The position numbers were made by a program, and so were the translations under genes. Positions 61,201 to 64,000 of a stretch of DNA of 64,000 bases are shown one piece after another. Origin of the DNA: Aldrovandia affinis (lineage: Eukaryota > Chordata > Actinopteri > Notacanthiformes > Halosauridae); NCBI GenBank assembly GCA_029706075.1, contig JAINUG010000048.1, positions 5,775,874 to 5,839,873 of the forward strand, in the 5' to 3' direction. The first letter of the stretch is position 1. Each line of letters opens with the position of its first letter. The notes under the pieces were generated by a model. That model saw only the letters and a program-made list of their open reading frames with translations, did no database searches and was not told the origin of the DNA.

Positions 61201-61423
61201 GTCTATATACAGTATACTCCATTAATATTACTTAGGTATCACCTATTAGCATTAATATCACACAATACAATACACCCACTTGCAAAAATCTTACTGCAAA
61301 CTAAAATCCTATCTTTATACTTAATTGCAGTGTAACACAATTCATGGCATTCAAATCCAGTGAGAACTTACCAGGGAACAGGTTGAAAAGGAGCCAGCTC
61401 AAAAAGATGTAGCCGTAGAGCAT
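52178..61423 (-). CDS. TIM-family receptor gene (TIMD4/HAVCR1-like), 11 coding exons, 3' end unresolved
   Basis: Type I cell-surface receptor of the T-cell immunoglobulin and mucin family. Known members bind phosphatidylserine through the IgV domain and act in apoptotic-cell uptake and immune regulation. Joined exons (61423-61372, 61117-60776, 60472-60407, 59781-59719, 56414-56322, 55568-55503, 54510-54418, 53678-53613, 52938-52852, 52475-52372, 52268-52178) keep one open frame of 1123 nt, about 374 codons: signal peptide, IgV, Thr/Pro-rich mucin region, stalk, 21-residue membrane helix, then the start of a basic cytoplasmic tail. The IgV block has TIM hallmarks (MCWGRG, TNG, RKS.RY, VSLTI, IPGW.ND). 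The tail exon is unclear: acceptors at 52107 (open to a stop at 52009) and 51384 (open to a stop at 51325) are both phase-compatible, and read-through of the last donor would give a short RKRESIP tail. TIMD4 versus HAVCR1 orthology cannot be settled here. Gene identity is confident; the exon set is a prediction. Confidence 0.85.
52372..52475 (-). CDS. TIM gene stalk exon
   Basis: 104-nt exon between …ctcttttgcctag and GAAAAG|gtataa, phase 1 in and phase 0 out. It encodes about 34 residues (…MWDYSTASPTLVPQNN…, ending in …SISAEK) with no strong hydrophobic run, as expected for a juxtamembrane stalk. It is needed because the membrane exon is read in phase 0 while all mucin exons end in phase 1; this exon makes the switch exactly. 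Confidence 0.75.
52852..52938 (-). CDS. TIM gene mucin exon 7 (type B, single copy)
   Basis: 87-nt phase 1-1 exon (AITTEIPMSSSWPTDPETTD…), clearly related to the two type B exons but with an intact CAGG|gtaaag donor. It lies outside the 1.89-kb duplication and shows what the type B donor looked like before damage. The acceptor is taken at the CAG just before CAATAACA, giving the phase-compatible start. Confidence 0.8.
53613..53678 (-). CDS. TIM gene mucin exon 6 (type A, duplicate copy 1)
   Basis: 66-nt phase 1-1 exon, counterpart of 55568-55503 at an offset of 1890 bp, with the same acceptor and donor and the same encoded residues. Thr/Pro-rich. Confidence 0.8.
53826..53925 (+). repeat. LINE 3'-end fragment in TIM intron (copy 1)
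   Basis: Text '…gaccagggctta…atatcaatgtgacttctctggttaaataaagga' is the common fish LINE 3' tail (…atctcaatgggactt…ggttaaataaaggttaaataaa). Lies between mucin exons of unit 1; the matching copy is at 55721-55810. Confidence 0.65.
54418..54510 (-). CDS. TIM gene mucin exon 5 (type B, duplicate copy 1)
   Basis: 93-nt phase 1-1 exon, nearly identical to 56414-56322 (a Pro for Ser change before the Trp). It has the same damaged donor (CACAAA|gtgcaa), so that change came before the tandem duplication. Confidence 0.6.
54941..55098. mobile_element. Left end of the same MITE, cut by the tandem duplication
   Basis: The first 158 bp of the MITE (CAGTGGGGTCTAAAAGTCTG…) ends abruptly at 'gaggaaggatg', where unit 2 of the duplication starts. 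The missing continuation is found only after the second copy (57003 onward). Confidence 0.9.
55503..55568 (-). CDS. TIM gene mucin exon 4 (type A, duplicate copy 2)
   Basis: 66-nt phase 1-1 exon between …ctcttttcag and CAAG|gtacag. It encodes 22 Thr/Pro-rich residues (APITPTEIPVTTDQETPINP…). The copy at 53678-53613 encodes the same residues, with one base difference noticed near the donor. Second exon of the tandemly duplicated cassette. Confidence 0.8.
55721..55810 (+). repeat. LINE 3'-end fragment in TIM intron (copy 2)
   Basis: Second copy from the tandem duplication, slightly closer to the family pattern (gaaaaagagatgtagatctc, ataaaggataaataaat). Confidence 0.65.
56322..56414 (-). CDS. 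TIM gene mucin exon 3 (type B, duplicate copy 2)
   Basis: 93-nt phase 1-1 Thr/Ser/Pro-rich exon starting after …tttccag, with text such as VITTEPPASSSWTTDAETTD. Compared with the related exon at 52938-52852, the canonical donor (CACAGG|gtaaag) has lost five bases and reads CACAAA|gtgcaa. The GT is in the right phase but is a weak site. Skipping the exon would still keep the frame. Whether it is spliced in is uncertain. Confidence 0.6.
57185..59031 (-). mobile_element. hAT (Charlie-type) transposon inserted in a MITE
   Basis: Begins at 57185 with CAGTGGTCTCAACC, the hAT/Charlie terminal consensus (CAGTGGTTCTCAACC) less one T, and contains the transposase pseudogene. Its far end is not intact: 'cagttgagata' just before 59032 may be the decayed inverted terminus, cut by the Tc1 end that follows. 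It splits the MITE that resumes at about 59172. Confidence 0.8.
57193..58810 (-). pseudogene. Broken hAT (BED-finger, ZBED5-like) transposase
   Basis: Domestic-type hAT transposase, now dead. From the N-terminal side: a BED zinc finger (about 58806-58682; C-x2-C as QCVIC, later His in LIRH) ending at an in-frame TAA (58681-58679); a central part with LDESTDVS (in 58449-58081); the HAEVRWLSRGRVL block (58096-57842) in another frame, with the frames overlapping at 58081-58096; then FxTIKRQV and the C-terminal dimerisation region with FSTTYLCEAGFSAM and KTKYRARL (57594-57193). At least one stop and several frameshifts. Not a host gene. Confidence 0.85.
59034..59165 (+). mobile_element. Tc1-like terminal fragment (TIR plus about 100 bp)
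   Basis: Begins CACTACCAGTCAAAAGTTTT after a TA and matches the right end of the relic at 18004-18750 over about 130 bp, and the start of 63383. No coding part remains. Sits between the hAT relic and the resumed MITE. Confidence 0.8.
59719..59781 (-). CDS. TIM gene mucin exon 2 (type A')
   Basis: 63-nt phase 1-1 exon between …ctctttcccag and CCAG|gtaaag. It encodes 21 residues (APTTTYIPITTKKETTNHP…), Thr-rich, a diverged relative of the type A exons. The intron that follows in transcription order (59718-56415) carries the MITE/hAT/Tc1 nest. Confidence 0.8.
60407..60472 (-). CDS. TIM gene mucin exon 1 (type A)
   Basis: 66-nt phase 1-1 exon with acceptor …ctctttccag and donor CAAG|gtacag. It encodes 22 residues rich in Thr/Pro (APVKTTQVPVTTDQETTNSP…), a likely O-glycosylated spacer. 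It closely resembles the exons at 55568-55503 and 53678-53613, sharing 'PVTTDQET', so it belongs to the same exon-duplication series. Confidence 0.85.
60507..60616 (-). pseudogene. Decayed mucin-exon unit in TIM intron
   Basis: At about 60613 an acceptor (…ctctttcccag) is followed by CACCTATT, the exact opening of the type A exons, but the downstream text does not continue as a Thr/Pro exon. The neighbouring 60507-60604 (…catgcaggcccc, gcattaggttgt, gaattgatg…) matches intron sequence beside the type A exon at 53983-54075. This looks like an older, collapsed copy of the same exon unit. Confidence 0.5.
60776..61117 (-). CDS. TIM gene exon 2: IgV domain
   Basis: A 342-nt phase 1-1 exon between a pyrimidine-rich acceptor (…ctctcag) and a GTGAGT donor. 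It encodes a V-set Ig domain of about 113 residues. Numbering from the start Met, C38 and C110 are the B-F strand pair with W52 in the core; C51 and C62 match the TIM-specific extra pair. The D.G.Y.C block is present as DAGIYGC (104-110), and the FG-loop metal/phosphatidylserine motif WFND is read as WLND (117-120), so the Asn and Asp are kept. Odd: residue 57, Cys in the TIM 'GR(x)CP' motif, is Val (codon 61001-60999), and residue 109, the first Cys of 'YCC', is Gly (codon 60845-60843). In TIM structures those two cysteines pair, so one disulfide is missing as a unit. Confidence 0.95.
61372..61423 (-). CDS. TIM gene exon 1: start codon and signal peptide
   Basis: ATG at 61423-61421 has an A at -3. 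It encodes a 17-residue hydrophobic leader (MLYGYIFLSWLLFNLFP) followed by a strong donor GTAAGT, leaving phase 1. An in-frame upstream ATG at 61498 would add residues encoded by a CA-rich tract ahead of the leader and is less likely. Spacing to the IgV exon is about 250 bp, normal for this family. Confidence 0.8.
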
Positions 61424-61549
61424 GTTTGTGGTTAAGTGATATGCAGACACACACACACATTCATACATACATACACACCCTTCTTGGCTGTCCATCAATG
61501 ATCATCATGCTGCAGCATGTTGGGGGGGAGGGTCTCCTCCCATTTCCTG

Positions 61550-61577
61550 AAAAAGAGGAAGATGACTTCCTCTTTCT
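61550..61577. promoter_or_regulatory. Palindromic PU.1/ETS site pair upstream of the TIM gene
   Basis: AAGAGGAAG (61553-61561) and CTTCCTCTT (61566-61574) form a perfect 9-bp inverted repeat with a 4-base spacer. Each half fits the PU.1 consensus (AAAGAGGAAG) on opposite strands, 130-150 bp upstream of the start codon. A third ETS core (TTCC) lies at 61544-61547. TIMD4 is a macrophage gene in mammals and PU.1 is the myeloid master regulator, so a promoter role is plausible but inferred. Confidence 0.45.
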
Positions 61578-61744
61578 CATCTGCAAATTAATGAATCATC
61601 ATAAGTACCCAGGCTGGTCAAGCATGGGTCAGTTTAGGCTTCCTATTTTTAATGGTTTTAGTTGCATAAAATTGATTGAACATAAATACCAATTTATCAA
61701 GAAATTCCTCTGCTTATCGTCTCTTTTGTATTTATAATTGTTGG

Positions 61745-61858
61745 TTTTACTTGTGATTGTATGTGTTATGCATGTGGACCCCAGGAAGATTAGCTGGTTG
61801 CTAAGGCAACCAGCTAATGGGGATCCTTAATAAAATAAAATAAAAATAAAATAAACAA
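61745..61858 (+). repeat. LINE 3' end with hairpin
   Basis: 'gtggaccccaggaaga' then a perfect stem-loop (ATTAGCTGGTTGC 61789-61801, TAAG loop, complement 61806-61818), 'ggggatcctt' and an AATAAAA-repeat tail. This is the typical 3' end of a fish LINE whose hairpin is recognised by its own RT. Confidence 0.75.
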
Positions 61859-61987
61859 TAGAAAACAAGAAGGAGAAAAGCACAAATAAGTGCAAGCTGT
61901 TGACTGTGCTGAGGAAAGTCAAATTTAGAGTTTAAATCAAATGTCCCTCTATTTGAGGCTATTGACCCTAACTATTGAACCATTAGT

Positions 61988-62052
61988 TATTAAATATTAA
62001 ATATTAAATATTAAATATTAAATATTAAATATTAAATATTAAATATTAAATA
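61988..62052. repeat. (TATTAAA)n heptamer repeat
   Basis: About nine tandem copies of a 7-bp unit. Confidence 0.97.
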
Positions 62053-62267
62053 ATATATAATATATAACTGCAAGTCCCACACAAATCATACTTACCCTGA
62101 TTGTTATGGATGAGGATCAGTTTCACATACATACCAAAAACCACCATTCATACTTTTCTTCTGCATGATGGAAAATCACAACAGTCACTGGCCAAGGAAC
62201 TCAGGAACTTTGTTTTAATTTGTGCCACATTGTGGTAGGTTTATTCAATAAGCTTCTACATGAATTA

Positions 62268-62498
62268 TGGCTGGCAGTGTAGTGTAATGGTTAGGGAGCT
62301 GGGCTTGTAACTCAGAGGTCACAGGTTCAATTCCCAGGTTGTGCAATGCTGTTGTACCTTAAGCAAGGTACTTAACCTGAATTGCTTCAGTAAAATATCC
62401 AGCTGTATAAATGGATTGTATGTACAGAAATGTAAACTGTGTAAGTCGCTCTGGATAAGAGCGTCTGCTAAATGCCTAAAATGTAAAATGTAAATGTA
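62268..62498 (+). mobile_element. tRNA-derived SINE (L2-tail type) with TSDs
   Basis: Full-length copy: head 'ggcagtgtagtgtaatgg', B box GGTTCAATTCC, linker 'cctgaattgcttcagtaaa', tail 'aagagcgtctgctaaatgcc' and ATGTAAA repeats. ATGAATTA flanks it on both sides (62260-62267, 62499-62506). Confidence 0.92.
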
Positions 62499-62716
62499 AT
62501 GAATTAAGGGAAAGCTGTGCTTCTACTGGAGCCAATATGACTAGATTTTCTAGAGTGCTCACAGTGAAGTGATTGCAGGCACACAACAAAATACACACAG
62601 GCACACACACAGGTAATTCATCTAGCTAGTCAGCTGCAGCACCACCCCAGGCATGCATATATATCTTGAGTATGCATGGCTTGTGTGGTTTATTCCTTAC
62701 ATATATATATATATAT

Positions 62717-63217
62717 TGTGGCAGCCGCCCAGAGGCATGCAGATCGGTGGTGACTGAGGGGTACATAGCAGCCCGCTGGCTCCACACCCGCACCTCAATG
62801 GGAAGTCTGGGGCTGGCTGGGCACACCTGACATGCTTTTTCCCGTAATGAACAGTGAAATAAAAGACACACCTGTTCCCTACACATGTGGCAAAGTAGCA
62901 GAAGGGAAACGCATGGCATGGGCAAGTATAAAGAGAAAAGTGTTTTTTGGATTGCTTGCTGGATTGAATTAAATTGATTTGAGAACCTTGTTTGTGTACT
63001 GACCTTAGACTGTTTGAGGACCCAGATTGGAGTGATGATTTTTTGGATTACAGATAACAACAACGAGAACGGATCACCTACTGTGTGTGTTTGTTTTCCC
63101 ATATTGGTTTTTGCTGTAAGAAATACATTTCTCTTGTTTCCTATTTGCCGGTGTATTTTTGATTTTATTATCGATCTTTGGCTGCATTGAAACCCAACAC
63201 CCCTGATCCTGCCACTA
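62717..63217 (+). mobile_element. Probable solo LTR
   Basis: Begins TGTGGCAG and ends CTGCCACT, a short inverted terminus, with TATAT-rich DNA on both sides. Contains a TATA-like 'agtataaagag' (about 62926). Minus strand is open for 248 codons (63372-62626) but the frame reads through the SINE and flank and has no retroviral motif, so it is not a gene. A non-LTR origin is possible. Confidence 0.45.
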
Positions 63218-63234
63218 TATATACTGTATATGGT

Positions 63235-63378
63235 TCTGTGTGGCTCAGTAGGTAGAGCATGGCGTTGGCAACACTTAGGTTGTGGGTTCAATTCCCACTG
63301 GGACCACATATACTGAAAAAAGTATGCATTCACTTTAACTCGCTTTGGATAAAAGCGTCTGCTTAATGGCATATATTA
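63235..63378 (+). mobile_element. tRNA-derived SINE, second family
   Basis: A box TGGCTCAGTAGG and B box GGTTCAATTCC both perfect, then 'ccacatatactg', 'gctttggataaaagcgtctg' and 'aatggcatat'. Same family as 26383-26516. Confidence 0.88.
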
Positions 63379-63382
63379 CACA

Positions 63383-64000
63383 CACTACCAGTCAAAAGTT
63401 TTAGAACACCTCAATTTTTCCAGTTTTTATAGAAATGTATGCAGTTTAATGTTTCAATGTACTAAAGCATAAAATACAAATACTTTAATTTAACAAATAA
63501 ACAATTGGAAATAAAAAATAAATCATGGAATCGTATTGTTTAACAAAATGTAATCTACATTTTTTACTCATCAAAGTAGCCACCTTTTGCAGATATAACA
63601 GTCAAACACACTCGTAGAATTCTTTTTACAATGGAAATCAAATATTGTTTGTATTGTTCTTCCCAACACTGTTGCAGAAGTTCCCACAAATGTAGTGCAC
63701 TTGTAGGTTGCTTTGCTTTCACCCTTCTGTCCAGTTCATCCCAAACCAGCTTGATGGGGTTTAAGTCTGGAGACTGTGCTGGCCATTCCATGATTTGAAG
63801 CCTACAGTCTTGTTCTTTTCTTCTAAGGTACAGTAGTTCTGACATAACCTGGAGGTATGTTTTGGGTCTTTATCTTGCTGTAGGATGAACCCCTGACCAA
63901 CTAGGCGTAGACCAGAGGATATTGCATGGTGCTGCAAAATGCTGTGTTAGCCCTTTTGGTTCAGGGTGCTAGTCACTCTGTGCAAGTCACCGAGTCTGGA
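63383..64000 (-). pseudogene. Tc1-like transposon, transposase C-terminus, runs off the window
   Basis: Starts with the terminal repeat CACTACCAGTCAAAAGTTTT. Minus strand 63845-63564 is open for 93 codons with WPAQSPDLNPIKLVWDELDR and ends …GGYFDE at a stop, normal for a Tc1 C-terminus. The catalytic Glu after 'NPI' is Lys. The N-terminal half lies beyond 64000. Same terminal family as 18004-18750 and 59034. Confidence 0.85.

Noticed and set aside
63235..63310. Possible tRNA gene (good A and B boxes)
   Set aside because: The cloverleaf does not close and the sequence continues into a SINE tail shared with 26383.
62626..63372. 248-codon minus-strand open frame, the longest in the window
   Set aside because: It runs through a SINE, a probable LTR and a TA repeat without any known motif; openness appears accidental.
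1..64000. CRISPR array, operon or other prokaryotic system
   Set aside because: The DNA is eukaryotic: spliced exons, SINEs, LINEs and microsatellites; no spaced direct-repeat array was seen.

Overview
This window looks like genomic DNA from a ray-finned (teleost-type) fish. Long non-coding stretches are full of CA/GT, GA and CT microsatellites. Tc1/mariner relics with 'PDLNPI' transposase blocks are common, as are tRNA-derived SINEs, including a DANA/mermaid-type copy with clear target-site duplications. A decayed jockey/CR1/L2-type LINE and a BED-finger hAT transposon are also present. I cannot fix the species from sequence alone.

Layout. From 1 to about 52.1 kb I recognise no protein-coding exon. 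This part holds simple repeats, a 34-bp minisatellite (4.36-4.54 kb), a DANA-type SINE (7.07-7.46 kb), an intact 522-bp MITE with 42-bp terminal inverted repeats (8.94-9.46 kb), Tc1 relics (7.9, 14.0, 17.9, 25.8, 31.6, 36.8 kb), a LINE relic with a SINE inserted in it (26.5-28.4 kb), a CpG-rich block (20.77-21.10 kb), a 477-bp inverted-repeat element filled with copies of one nonamer (46.2-46.7 kb), and several unique stretches that read like conserved regulatory DNA. In human the TIM genes lie beside the very large SGCD gene, so this desert could be intergenic or intronic DNA of that neighbourhood, but no sgcd exon was seen.

The one recognisable gene is on the minus strand, 61.4 to about 52 kb. 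It is a TIM (T-cell immunoglobulin and mucin domain) family receptor, closest by motif to TIMD4/HAVCR1. Eleven coding exons can be placed with splice signals: signal peptide, IgV domain, seven short Thr/Pro-rich mucin exons, a stalk exon and a transmembrane exon. The last cytoplasmic exon is not resolved. All mucin exons begin and end in phase 1, so they can be duplicated or skipped without breaking the frame. A recent 1.89-kb tandem duplication (53210-55098 and 55099-57002) has copied a two-exon mucin cassette, and its breakpoint lies inside a MITE. The IgV domain lacks both cysteines of one TIM-specific disulfide. A palindromic pair of PU.1-type ETS sites sits about 140 bp upstream of the start codon.

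The gene's introns are heavily invaded: a MITE in the intron after mucin exon 2 was itself split by a hAT element, next to a Tc1 terminus. Upstream of the gene (61.7-64.0 kb) are a LINE 3' end with a perfect hairpin, a SINE with 8-bp target-site duplications, a probable solo LTR, another SINE and a Tc1 transposase fragment that runs off the window.
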